Source of the DNA: Bacteroidota bacterium
Lineage (GTDB): Bacteria > Bacteroidota > Bacteroidia > Chitinophagales > Saprospiraceae
Length of the DNA stretch: 33,380 bases
Direction of reading: 5' to 3'
Assembly: GCA_963169455.1 (NCBI GenBank)
Contig: CAUJDW010000061.1
Location: forward strand, 1 to 33,380
Part shown: positions 22,186 to 30,183 of the stretch, in pieces
Numbering within the stretch: position 1 is the stretch's first letter
Layout: each line of letters starts with the position of its first letter
The notes under the pieces: generated by a model
The model's database searches: none
What the model saw: only the letters and a program-made list of their open reading frames with translations
Told to the model about the DNA's origin: nothing
Made by a program: the position numbers and the translations under genes

Positions 22186-24684
22186 CTACTGCTGCCCCAT
22201 TCCCCGGAGCAGGCCGCCGAGCAGGCTGAGCGCGGACTGCACCGCTTCCTTGCTCTCAACGGGGATATGCAGATAGGGCTGCCCTGTTGATTCGTCCTTT
22301 TTCACCAGGCTGTCCAGCAACTCTCCCCTGGCCTTTTCGTCGCTGAGGGTTCGGGCCAGGGAGCTGAAAAACCGGCTGCCCATTTCCACCAGGGCGGCGG
22401 GGCTGGCCTGGGGCTGCTCCTTCCGCTTTCGGCCCGCCGGCGCTGCTTCCTGCCGGGCCGCCGGTTCGGGGAAAACATCCTCCTCCAGGAAGGCGGGCTC
22501 CAGCTCTACAGCGGCGCCTGGAATATTTTCTTCCATGTCGGCTTCTTCTGCAACGGAAGACAGCACCTCTTCTCCTTCCCCGATGCCCGCAGTGACGGTT
22601 TCCACTTCTTCCATAAACTTCCTGAAGCGTTCGCTGCCCATGAATACGAAGCCCTCGCCCTCATCGAGCACCCCTTCCGCCAGGGATGCTTTGAAATCGA
22701 GGGTGGCCAGCATGCGGTGCTCTATGGTCTGGGCGGAAATGAAATTGACCACGCTCACGGGCTGCAACTGCCCCATGCGGTACACCCGCCCGATGCGCTG
22801 CTCCAGCACCGCCGGGTTCCAGGGCAGGTCCATGTTGATGACCAGAGAGGCGTTCTGCAGGTTGAGCCCCACGCCGCCGGCATCGGTGGAGAGAAATACC
22901 CGGCAGGCCTCTTCATTGTGGAAATTGTCCAGCAGGGCGCCGCGCTCCGAACCGGGAACGCCGCCGTGCAGGTAGGCGTAGCCGATGCCGCGTTCTTCCA
23001 GCTCTTCGCGGATGAGGCGCGTCATGCGCTCCCACTGGCTGAAGATGACGGCTTTGGCGCCGCCGTCGGACAGGGCCTCCTCCAGGATGCACATCAGCTC
23101 CAGTATCTTGGTGTCGTGCCGGCTCTTCTGGTCGATGAGGTAGGTGCTGTTGCAGGCCATGCGCATGCAGTTGAGGTTGATCATCAGCCGCTGCCGGTCC
23201 TTTTCGCTGAGGTAGTTGTTCTTGCGCCATTTGGCCACCAGCCGCGCCACCTGGTCGCTAAATTCCTTGTGGTACTCCTGCTGGGCCGGGGTCATGGGCA
23301 CGAAAAGCTGCTTGTCCGTCCGGGCAGGCAGCTGCTGCAGCACCTGCTTTTTGGTGCGCCGGATCATCACGCTGCGCAGCTTTTCCTTGATCTCCTCCAG
23401 GCCCCGGTAGCCGATTACCCTTCCGTGCTCGTCCTTGATCTGGTGCCGGTGCAGGAAGGTATGCAGGGGGCCCAGGTTGTACTGGTCGACGAACTGCACG
23501 ATGGAGTACAGCTCTTCCAGTTTGTTTTCAAGCGGCGTGCCGGTGAGGACGATGGCGTAGTCCGTCTGCAGTCGCTTGACGGCCCTCGATATCTTGGTGT
23601 TCCAGTTTTTGATGCGCTGGGCTTCGTCGAGGATGATGGCGTTTGCTTCCATGGCCTGCAGCTGCCGGGCGTCGTACATGGCCATGTTGTAGGTCAGGAT
23701 CAGGTAGAAAGCTTCACTTTGCTCGTAAATTCTGCGCCGGTGCTGGGGCATGCCCTCGACAACCTGGACGCTGCTGCCCGCAAATTTTTCGATCTCGCTT
23801 TTCCACTGGTATTTGAGCGATGTCGGGCAGATGATCAGCACGCGGGAGATGCCGAACTCCTGCCGCCACAGTTCTGCAGCGGCGATGGCCTGGATGGTTT
23901 TGCCCAGCCCCATTTCATCGGCAAGCAGGCAGCGGCCGGCGGCGGCGGCAAAGAGGGCGCCTTCCCGCTGGTAAGGGTACAGCTTCACCCGTAGCAACTG
24001 CCCGAAATACGCGTCCGCCTGCGGGGCGATGCCGGCAACGTGCCGTTCCCGCCTTTCGTCCTGCCTTTTCTGCAGGATAAACTCCAGCGCGTCGGGGTAA
24101 CAACGGAAGGAAGGGCTGAGCTGCCGGGCGGACTCCAGGAAGTGCTCGAACTTCTGGTATGCCTCGGGGCGCAGCAGGCCCGATTCGTCAAAGTATGGGC
24201 GGGCCAGTTGCCTGATCTGTTCTTCCGCTTCGGCGCCGATGCGCAGGCGAATGGTGCGTTGTTCGCCGTAGTGGAGAAAGACGGAAGAGTGCCGGGCTTC
24301 ATAAGGTGTTTTGAAATGCTTTCGCAAACCGCGCGTGTGCCACAGCTTGTGAATTACCGCTTCAATGTGTTTGCAGGCGCCCAGGGTGTTGGTGCGGAAG
24401 TCGGGGCAGGAGCAGAAGTTGGCGCCGGGCTCCCTGGCCCTTAATGCCACCCGGTAAGCCGTCCTGGTTTTGGGGTTGGCCACCCGGAACTCCGACCAAA
24501 CCATTTGTTCGCCTATGTTTTCGATCTCGAATTTTTCCTGCTGGGCAAACTGCCTGCGGAGCGCCACCTGCCAGGTGTTCAACTCCATTTCTTCGGGTTT
24601 GCGGTGGTAGGGCACGCGCCTGGGGCGGGCCTCCTTTTTCTTCGTGCGGGCCTTGGTTTTCTTTTTCTCGCTGCTGTTTTTCAT
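22186..24684 (-). CDS. SWIM zinc-finger SNF2-family helicase/ATPase
   Basis: 832 residues. A Lys/Arg-rich N-terminus (1-30) is followed by a SWIM zinc finger, C91-S-C93 to C104-K-H106 (CSCPDFRTNTLGACKHI). The SNF2 ATPase core has LLADEMGLGKTIQAIAAAEL (K262), ILDEAQRIKN (about 351-360) and VLTGTPLENKLEELYSIVQF. The C-terminal helicase lobe includes KAVIFSQWERMTRLI, STDAGGVGLNLQNASLVINM and LEQRIGRVYRMGQ. A tail of about 190 residues is low in known motifs. Such proteins translocate on double-stranded DNA, probably remodelling DNA-protein complexes; the bacterial role is poorly known. It lies 59 bases downstream of glgB on the same strand, likely cotranscribed. Confidence 0.92.
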   Translation of the reverse strand: MKNSSEKKKTKARTKKKEARPRRVPYHRKPEEMELNTWQVALRRQFAQQEKFEIENIGEQMVWSEFRVANPKTRTAYRVALRAREPGANFCSCPDFRTNTLGACKHIEAVIHKLWHTRGLRKHFKTPYEARHSSVFLHYGEQRTIRLRIGAEAEEQIRQLARPYFDESGLLRPEAYQKFEHFLESARQLSPSFRCYPDALEFILQKRQDERRERHVAGIAPQADAYFGQLLRVKLYPYQREGALFAAAAGRCLLADEMGLGKTIQAIAAAELWRQEFGISRVLIICPTSLKYQWKSEIEKFAGSSVQVVEGMPQHRRRIYEQSEAFYLILTYNMAMYDARQLQAMEANAIILDEAQRIKNWNTKISRAVKRLQTDYAIVLTGTPLENKLEELYSIVQFVDQYNLGPLHTFLHRHQIKDEHGRVIGYRGLEEIKEKLRSVMIRRTKKQVLQQLPARTDKQLFVPMTPAQQEYHKEFSDQVARLVAKWRKNNYLSEKDRQRLMINLNCMRMACNSTYLIDQKSRHDTKILELMCILEEALSDGGAKAVIFSQWERMTRLIREELEERGIGYAYLHGGVPGSERGALLDNFHNEEACRVFLSTDAGGVGLNLQNASLVINMDLPWNPAVLEQRIGRVYRMGQLQPVSVVNFISAQTIEHRMLATLDFKASLAEGVLDEGEGFVFMGSERFRKFMEEVETVTAGIGEGEEVLSSVAEEADMEENIPGAAVELEPAFLEEDVFPEPAARQEAAPAGRKRKEQPQASPAALVEMGSRFFSSLARTLSDEKARGELLDSLVKKDESTGQPYLHIPVESKEAVQSALSLLGGLLRGMGQQ

Positions 24685-24743
24685 GCTTGCCGAGGGTTTG
24701 CCCGAATGTAGTAAAAGTTTGGAACAAAGCTGAACTGAACGCT

Positions 24744-26786
24744 TTACTCCTTCTTCTTAACCGCCCCCGGCTTCGCCGCTGCTTTCTTCACCGGCGCCTT
24801 AGGTTTTGCTGCTGTGGGCGTGCTTTTCGCCTTCGGGGCCGCTTTGGCTTTGGCTTTTACAGGCGCCGTGGGCCTGTGCTCGGCCAGTTCCAGTACAATG
24901 ACGCCCAGAGGAGGCAGGGTGAGGCTGGCCGTGTAGGGGCGGCCGTGCCAGGTTTCCTGCACGGTTTCCAGCGGGCCGGAGTTGTGGTTCTGGCCCGTGC
25001 CGCCGTATTCCTGGCCGTCGCTGTTGAGTATTTCCTTCCAGATGCCGGGCAGGGGCAGCCCGATCTTGTAATCTTTGCGGATGACCGGCGTGAAGTTGCA
25101 GATGACGGCCAGCGGCTTTTCCTTGTCCTTGCCGTAACGCAGGTAGGAGAGGGTGCTGTTCTGGTAATCCCCGTGGTCGATCCACTGGAAGCCTTCGGGG
25201 CTGAACTGCTGCTCGAAAAGAGCGGGCTGGCTGCGGTAGAACTGGTTCAGTTGTTTCACCCAGGCCTGCATGCCCTTGTGGTAATCGAACTGCGTCAGCC
25301 ACCACTCCAGGCCTTTTTCGATATTCCACTCGCTGGTCTGCGCGAATTCGTCGCCCATGAAGAGCAGCGTAGTGCCGGGGTGGGTGAACATGTAGCCGTA
25401 CAGCAGGCGCAGGTTGGCAAAACGCTGCCACTCGTCGCCCGGCATGCGGTGCATCAGGGAGCCTTTTCCGTGCACGACCTCGTCGTGCGACAGGGGCAGC
25501 ATGAAGTTCTCGCTGAATGCGTACACGAGGCTGAAGGTGATCTCGTTGTGGTGGTACTGCCGGTGTATGGGGTCGTGTTTGAAGAAGTTGAGCGTGTCGT
25601 GCATCCAGCCCATCATCCACTTCTGCCCGAAGCCCAGCCCGCCGGTATAGGTGGGGCGGGAAACGCCCGTCCAGGCAGTCGATTCTTCGGCGATGGTCAT
25701 GGCGTCGGGGAAGGAAGCGTAAACGGACTCGTTGAATTCCTTGAGGAAAGAGATGGCCTCCAGGTTTTCATTGCCGCCGTATTCGTTGGGTATCCACTGG
25801 CCGGCTTCGCGGGAATAGTCGAGGTACAACATGGATGCTACGGCATCGACCCGCAGCCCGTCGGCGTGGTATTTGTCCAGCCAGAAGAGGGCGTTGGAGA
25901 TGAGGAAGGAGCGCACTTCGTGACGGCCGTAGTTGAAGATGCAACTCCTCCAGTCGGGGTGGAAGCCCTTGCGGGGGTCGGCATGGTCGTAGAGGTGGGT
26001 GCCGTCGAAATCGGCCAGCCCGTGGGCGTCGGCCGGGAAATGGGAGGGCACCCAGTCGAGCAACACTCCAATTTCTGCCTGGTGGAAAGCGTCCATCAGG
26101 TACATGAATTCCTGCGGCGTGCCGAAGCGGCTGGTCGGGGCGAAATAGCCCGTGATCTGGTAGCCCCAGGAGGGGAAGTAGGGGTGCTCCATCACGGGCA
26201 GGAATTCCACGTGGGTGAAGCCCATGTCTTTGACGTATTTCACCAGTTCGTCGGCAAGCTCTTTATAGCTGAGGCTGCGCATGCCGCCGTGTTTCTTTTT
26301 CCAGGTGCCGATGTGCACTTCGTAAACCGAATAAGGCTGCTCCAGCCCGGCTTTTTCACGGCGCTTTTCCATCCAGGCGCTGTCGTTCCACTGGTAGTCC
26401 AGGTCCCAGACGATGGAGGCCGTGTTGGGCGGTATTTCCCAGAACAGCGCGAAGGGGTCGCCTTTGGAGAGGTGGCGCCCGTCACGGGCGTGGACGTGGT
26501 ATTTGTACAACTCGCCCTTGCCCAGCCCGGGGATAAAGCCTTCCCAGATGCCGGAACTGTCCCAGCGGGCAGCGAGCGGATGGCTGTCGCGGTTCCAGTG
26601 GTTGAAGTTGCCGGTAACCGAAACGGCCTGGGCGTTGGGCGCCCATACGGCGAAGTAGGTTCCCCATTGCCCATCCACTTCCACGATGTGGCTGCCGAGC
26701 TTCTCATAGAGCTTGAAATGCTTGCCGGCGCGGAAAAGGCTGATGTCGAATTCGGTTAAAAGGCTGTGGTGCAGGACGTTTGCCAT
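24744..26786 (-). CDS. glgB: 1,4-alpha-glucan branching enzyme (GH13) with basic tail
   Basis: 680 residues from the ATG complement at 26784-26786 (MANVLHHSLLTEFDISLF); the longer upstream frame lacks family likeness. The enzyme makes alpha-1,6 branches in glycogen. A CBM48 domain (WGTYFAVWAPNAQAVSVTGN, about 41-60) is followed by the GH13 barrel with catalytic D314 (DGLRVDAV), E367 (TIAEEST) and D435 (LPLSHDEVVHGKGS). The spacing equals that of E. coli GlgB (405, 458, 526), so the protein lacks the roughly 90-residue extra N-terminal domain. The last 44 residues are a Lys/Ala/Pro tail (APVKAKAKAAPKAKS and similar), not part of the enzyme fold. It lies upstream of the SNF2 gene on the same strand and is divergent from the cytochrome gene. 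Confidence 0.95.
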   Translation of the reverse strand: MANVLHHSLLTEFDISLFRAGKHFKLYEKLGSHIVEVDGQWGTYFAVWAPNAQAVSVTGNFNHWNRDSHPLAARWDSSGIWEGFIPGLGKGELYKYHVHARDGRHLSKGDPFALFWEIPPNTASIVWDLDYQWNDSAWMEKRREKAGLEQPYSVYEVHIGTWKKKHGGMRSLSYKELADELVKYVKDMGFTHVEFLPVMEHPYFPSWGYQITGYFAPTSRFGTPQEFMYLMDAFHQAEIGVLLDWVPSHFPADAHGLADFDGTHLYDHADPRKGFHPDWRSCIFNYGRHEVRSFLISNALFWLDKYHADGLRVDAVASMLYLDYSREAGQWIPNEYGGNENLEAISFLKEFNESVYASFPDAMTIAEESTAWTGVSRPTYTGGLGFGQKWMMGWMHDTLNFFKHDPIHRQYHHNEITFSLVYAFSENFMLPLSHDEVVHGKGSLMHRMPGDEWQRFANLRLLYGYMFTHPGTTLLFMGDEFAQTSEWNIEKGLEWWLTQFDYHKGMQAWVKQLNQFYRSQPALFEQQFSPEGFQWIDHGDYQNSTLSYLRYGKDKEKPLAVICNFTPVIRKDYKIGLPLPGIWKEILNSDGQEYGGTGQNHNSGPLETVQETWHGRPYTASLTLPPLGVIVLELAEHRPTAPVKAKAKAAPKAKSTPTAAKPKAPVKKAAAKPGAVKKKE

Positions 26787-26988
26787 AAGGTTGTAAAGTT
26801 GGTTGAAATTTTTTTGTAGATTTTGCGGCCCTTTCCCTCCATAACTTGTCAGATGGTCATACTTTGCCGGGCTAAGGTTCCGGCCCTGCCGCCTGTGGGC
26901 GGGGCCTGCCAAAGGCAGCGGTAAAGGTACGCAGAACCGCGGTACTGGCAAAACCCGAAAATTGTACTTTCACTAAACACCTGTTACC

Positions 26989-27591
26989 ATGAAGACCAAG
27001 CGTTTCTTTTTCCTTTTTCTGTCCATCACCGCTTTGGCTGGCTGCCTCCTTTCGGCCTGCCAGGATGCGGAAGCCAAGGCCAAAGAACCTGAAGCCCGGC
27101 CGGAATCCATGTCCCAGGAAGAACTGATCGCCCGGGGTGACTACCTCGTTAACGCCATAGGCTGCGACGACTGCCATTCGCCGAAACGGTTCGGCCCCCA
27201 GGGGCCGGAGCTGATTCCCGAAAGGCGGTTTTCCGGTTTCCAGCAGGATGGCGCCCTTCCGGAGGTTGACCCGGAAATCCTGAAATCCTGGGCGCTGTTC
27301 AGCCCCGACCTCACGGCCGCCGTCGGCCCCTGGGGGACGTCCTACGCCGCCAATATCACTTCCGACGGAACGGGCATCGGCAACTGGAGCGAAGAGCAGT
27401 TCTTCCGCGCCATCCGCGAAGGGAAGTCCAAAGGCCTGGCCAACAACCGCATGCTGCTGCCGCCCATGCCCTGGCCCAACTACGCCAGGCTGAGCGATGA
27501 AGACCTGCGCGCTATCTTCGCCTACCTCAAAAGCACCCCGCCGGTGCACAACATCGTGCCGCAGCCGGCGCCGCCGGCGGGCGTTCAGTAG
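26989..27591 (+). CDS. c-type cytochrome lipoprotein
   Basis: 200 residues. The signal peptide has a lipobox LSAC (C24; an alternative LAGC at 16-19), so it should be anchored outside the cytoplasm. One haem-attachment motif, C59-D-D-C62-H63, lies in GDYLVNAIGCDDCHSPKR, and the distal Met ligand is probably in LLPPMPWPNYARLSD near residue 165. LSDEDLRAIFAYLKSTPPV is the usual C-terminal helix of class I cytochromes. Proteins of this size with ITSDGTGIGNWSEEQF resemble the cytochrome subunits of dehydrogenases or stand-alone monohaem carriers. No partner enzyme is nearby. It is divergent from glgB. Confidence 0.88.
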   Translation: MKTKRFFFLFLSITALAGCLLSACQDAEAKAKEPEARPESMSQEELIARGDYLVNAIGCDDCHSPKRFGPQGPELIPERRFSGFQQDGALPEVDPEILKSWALFSPDLTAAVGPWGTSYAANITSDGTGIGNWSEEQFFRAIREGKSKGLANNRMLLPPMPWPNYARLSDEDLRAIFAYLKSTPPVHNIVPQPAPPAGVQ

Positions 27592-27680
27592 GGAATAGCA
27601 TCAACAGGGCCTAATTAAGGGCAAACCCGCAGGGATGCCGGTTGAAGTTTTTTATCTTCATATTCAAATGGCAATAATTA

Positions 27681-28328
27681 ATGGAAACCAGAAAAGAAAA
27701 AAACGTCCCTGCGGGTTCCGCAATAGCACCCGATCCCAACACCCTTTATCCCTTGCCCGGTATCGAGCGCCTCTGCTTCCTGAAGAACCTGGTGCAGCAC
27801 CCCAAAATCATAGTCGGCGACTATACCTATTACGACGACTTCGATGACGTGCGCAACTTCGAGAAAAACGTACGCTACCTCTTCGACTTTTCCACCGACA
27901 AGCTCATCATCGGCAAGTTCTGCATGATCGCTTCCGGCGTGGAGTTCATCATGAACGGCGCCAACCACCTCATGGGCATCAGCGCATACCCCTTCGCCAT
28001 CTTCGGCGAGGGCTGGGCACACGCTATGGAGGGCAGGGAATACCCCACCAAAGGCGACACCGTGGTCGGCAACGACGTCTGGATCGGCTACAAAGCGGCC
28101 ATCATGCCCGGCGTGCACATCGGCGACGGCGCCATCATCGGCTCCTATTCGGTGGTTACGCAGGACGTGGAGCCCTACAGCATCGTCGGCGGCAACCCCG
28201 CCCGCCTCATCCGCAAACGCTTTTCGGAGGAGCAGATTCAGTATCTGCTGGAGCTGAAATGGTGGGACTGGCCGGTGGAGGAGATCACCCGCAAGGTGCA
28301 TTGGCTGGCCGGGGGGCTGGATGGTTGA
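27681..28328 (+). CDS. Vat-family (streptogramin A type) acetyltransferase, xenobiotic acyltransferase
   Basis: 215 residues. It is a left-handed beta-helix acetyltransferase with the full Vat signature: YPLPGIERLCFLKN, IIVGDYTYYDD, LIIGKFCMIASGVEFIMNGA, the catalytic His in NGANHLM (H96), GDTVVGNDVWIGYKAAIMPG and VGGNPARLIRKRF. Characterised members acetylate virginiamycin M-type streptogramins, or chloramphenicol in the related CatB branch, using acetyl-CoA in the cytosol. Many environmental relatives have unknown substrates, so resistance is only a possibility. The gene is alone, and its end abuts an 8-bp satellite that starts in its last codons. Confidence 0.9.
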   Translation: METRKEKNVPAGSAIAPDPNTLYPLPGIERLCFLKNLVQHPKIIVGDYTYYDDFDDVRNFEKNVRYLFDFSTDKLIIGKFCMIASGVEFIMNGANHLMGISAYPFAIFGEGWAHAMEGREYPTKGDTVVGNDVWIGYKAAIMPGVHIGDGAIIGSYSVVTQDVEPYSIVGGNPARLIRKRFSEEQIQYLLELKWWDWPVEEITRKVHWLAGGLDG

Positions 28329-28472
28329 ATGGCTATATTGCTATATGGCTATATTGCTATATTGCTATATGGCTATATTGTTATATTGCTACATTGTTAT
28401 GGCTATAAGGCTATATTGTTATATGGCTACATTGTTATGGCTATGCGGCTATATTGTTATGGCTATATTGTT
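28329..28472. repeat. degenerate 8-bp satellite (TATATTGY)n
   Basis: About 18 units of 8 or 6 bases run from the end of the acetyltransferase gene: TATATTGC, TATATGGC, TATATTGT, TACATTGT and shortened TATGGC. The base unit TATATTGT is the reverse complement of ACAATATA in the pure array at 18-142. Here the units carry substitutions and 2-base deletions, so the array is older or less homogenised. The translated ORF through it (tyrosine/alanine repeats) is an artefact. Confidence 0.88.
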
Positions 28473-28530
28473 TTACCCGGCTGATCCCGACGGGTGTCGG
28501 GAGAGGATGGGATATGGTTGTATTGGGGGA

Positions 28531-28579
28531 AACTTCTGAAGTTTATCAGGGTATCAGCCTGGCGGAACTTTAGAAGTTA
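28531..28579. repeat. two near-palindromes upstream of a membrane-protein gene
   Basis: AACTTCTGAAGTT (28531-28543) and AACTTTAGAAGTT (28567-28579) are each 13-base near-palindromes whose starts are 36 bases apart. They may be operator half-sites or a small hairpin repeat. The rest of the 28473-28677 gap holds a CGGGC/GCCCG stem (about 28616-28628) and GC-rich sequence, with no gene seen. Confidence 0.5.
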
Positions 28580-28677
28580 AGCTCTTAAATCCTGCCCGTC
28601 TTCACTGCGTTCAGCCGGGCCTTCGCCCGCCATAGCGGCTACGGCCCGCGGAGGCGGGTAAAAAACCTGTAACCGCC

Positions 28678-29373
28678 ATGCTCAGGGCAGTAAAACAAAA
28701 CCTCATCACCTACGCCATTTTCCTGATCGTGGCGCTTGTCGGGCTGTATTTCGGAAAGGCCATTGCCGGGCGGCACGATTTTCTGAGAGTATGGGCGTTT
28801 TCGAATATCCTCATCCTGCTGGCCGGGCTTCCGTTTTTGTTTGTGCAATCCAGAGCAGGGCTGCCCGATTTCTGGGACGAGCGTGTTTCGCAAAAAAACA
28901 GGTTCCTTTTTCCCGCCCTAATCGGCATGGTGTTCGGAATACTGGATATACTGGTATTCAAGGTGATATTGCATCCCGCGCCCTACCAGGAACTGCCGCC
29001 TTTCCTCCAACCCTTTCCCTACTCCTGTTTCTTGTACTTCTCCGGCGCCTTCGAGGTTGAGGTGTTCTACCGCCTCATTCCTCTGACGCTGATCCTGATT
29101 TTTGCCAAATGGTTTAAAAAGGGAAAATACTTCACGGCCTTTTTCTGGGCCGGAGCGGCGCTTACAGCGCTGAGGGAACCCCTGGAACAACTTCCGTCAG
29201 GAAGCGCCGGATTGATCTTCTACTCCCTGTTCACAGGCTTTTTAATGAACTTCCTGCAGGCTGTCTGGTACCGGAAATCCGGCTTCCTGGCCTCCCTGTC
29301 CGTCCGGCTGGGGCACTATCTGTTCTGGCACATCTTACTGGGAGTGTACGTGGAGTGGTTTGAACTGGCATAG
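28678..29373 (+). CDS. polytopic membrane protein, possibly distant CPBP-like
   Basis: 231 residues with about six hydrophobic segments (for example 10-27, 40-56, 77-95, 132-145 and 200-225). VEVFYRLIPLTLI and GHYLFWHILLG recall the E-x-x-x-R and His-containing motifs of CPBP (CAAX protease and bacteriocin-processing) membrane proteins, but the first Glu of the E-E pair is Val, so peptidase activity is doubtful and the assignment weak. It stands alone between two repeat-rich gaps. The ATG at 28678 directly follows a GC-rich palindromic stretch. Confidence 0.65.
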   Translation: MLRAVKQNLITYAIFLIVALVGLYFGKAIAGRHDFLRVWAFSNILILLAGLPFLFVQSRAGLPDFWDERVSQKNRFLFPALIGMVFGILDILVFKVILHPAPYQELPPFLQPFPYSCFLYFSGAFEVEVFYRLIPLTLILIFAKWFKKGKYFTAFFWAGAALTALREPLEQLPSGSAGLIFYSLFTGFLMNFLQAVWYRKSGFLASLSVRLGHYLFWHILLGVYVEWFELA

Positions 29374-29466
29374 GGGTAAATGAAGGTGTTTGGAATGATG
29401 GAATACTGGCCCGGCCGCCCTGCGGCCAAGCCGGGGAATTTTATGCTCACTTTAACCTCTACAAAC

Positions 29467-29856
29467 ATGAAAAACCCAATTTTCATCCTGATTCTCTGCT
29501 TATCCATGCTTTCCTGCCAGGAAAAAAACAACAACCCTCTGATCGGAACCTGGCAACTGACGGAACAACTGATCGACATCGGAGACGGAAAGGGAACCTT
29601 TGTCCAATCGGAGGGCGGGAAAACGATCGAATTCCGGAAAGACGGAACCGTGGTTTCCAACGGCAGCCTCTGTGGCATGGGTGGCGAAGCCGGGCAGAGC
29701 AGCACCGGGAAATACTCGGTGGAAACCGGTGAGATCATCTCCGGCAATTGTGGCCCGGGTGCTTTGCCGGTGAAATTCCAGTTGAAAGGCGAGGAACTGA
29801 TCCTGAATTATCCCTGTATCGAGGCCTGTGGGGAGAAGTACAGAAAAGTTCGGTGA
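29467..29856 (+). CDS. small lipocalin-like lipoprotein
   Basis: 129 residues from the ATG at 29467; the earlier in-frame ATG at 29380 would place the signal peptide internally. The lipobox is MLSC (cysteine about 16). The mature part begins PLIGTWQLTEQLIDIGDG and alternates short beta strands (TIEFRKDGTVVSNG, KYSVETGEIISG, KFQLKGEELILNYPC), the usual look of small lipocalin-like Bacteroidota lipoproteins. Four cysteines in the mature domain may form disulfides. The ligand is unknown. Confidence 0.8.
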   Translation: MKNPIFILILCLSMLSCQEKNNNPLIGTWQLTEQLIDIGDGKGTFVQSEGGKTIEFRKDGTVVSNGSLCGMGGEAGQSSTGKYSVETGEIISGNCGPGALPVKFQLKGEELILNYPCIEACGEKYRKVR

Positions 29857-30183
29857 TGACGGGACGGGGTGGCGAGAGACTGGGTGACGGGGTGATCCCG
29901 GCCTCCTTCGTGGCTATGGGCCTCCCTTGGGCCGCGCGCCAGCCTTCCGGCCTCAAGGCCACCTTCCAACCTTCCAACCTTCCGGCCTTCCGGCAAGAAT
30001 TCCCACCCAAAATTGCTCCCCATGAAATAATCCATTAAATTGGAAAGCGCTTTGTTGGCAGGGTGGGGGAGCGCCGTTTGCAACCGGAGGTGTGCAGGCT
30101 TTGAGGGAGGCGGGCCGAGCGGGAGAGCTTGGAATATGAGCTTGCAAAGGATGGCAGGCTATAACCAAATAATCTGCAGAAAC
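29857..30183. other. gene-free stretch with low-complexity repeats
   Basis: The 327-base gap between the lipocalin-like gene and the metallo-beta-lactamase gene has no credible ORF. 29857-29900 is a run of GGTGA/GACGGG motifs. 29939-29996 is a CCTTCC-rich array. 30040-30140 is G-rich, and base composition becomes AT-rich from about 30150 towards the next gene. Confidence 0.5.
29962..29993. repeat. 8-bp tandem repeat (CCTTCCRR)4
   Basis: CCTTCCAA, CCTTCCAA, CCTTCCGG and CCTTCCGG follow each other without gap. Further CCTTCC copies lie at 29943 and within GGCCACCTTCC. The repeat is purine-rich on the minus strand. Confidence 0.85.

Noticed and set aside
22717-23994. 425-residue plus-strand ORF
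   Set aside because: Antisense of the SNF2 helicase core; no known domain.
24444-26759. 771-residue plus-strand ORF
   Set aside because: Antisense of glgB and the start of the SNF2 gene, both with intact motifs.
28321-28539. 72-residue ORF with Tyr/Ala/Leu repeats
   Set aside because: It is translated from the degenerate 8-bp satellite; the protein repeats are a product of the DNA repeat.
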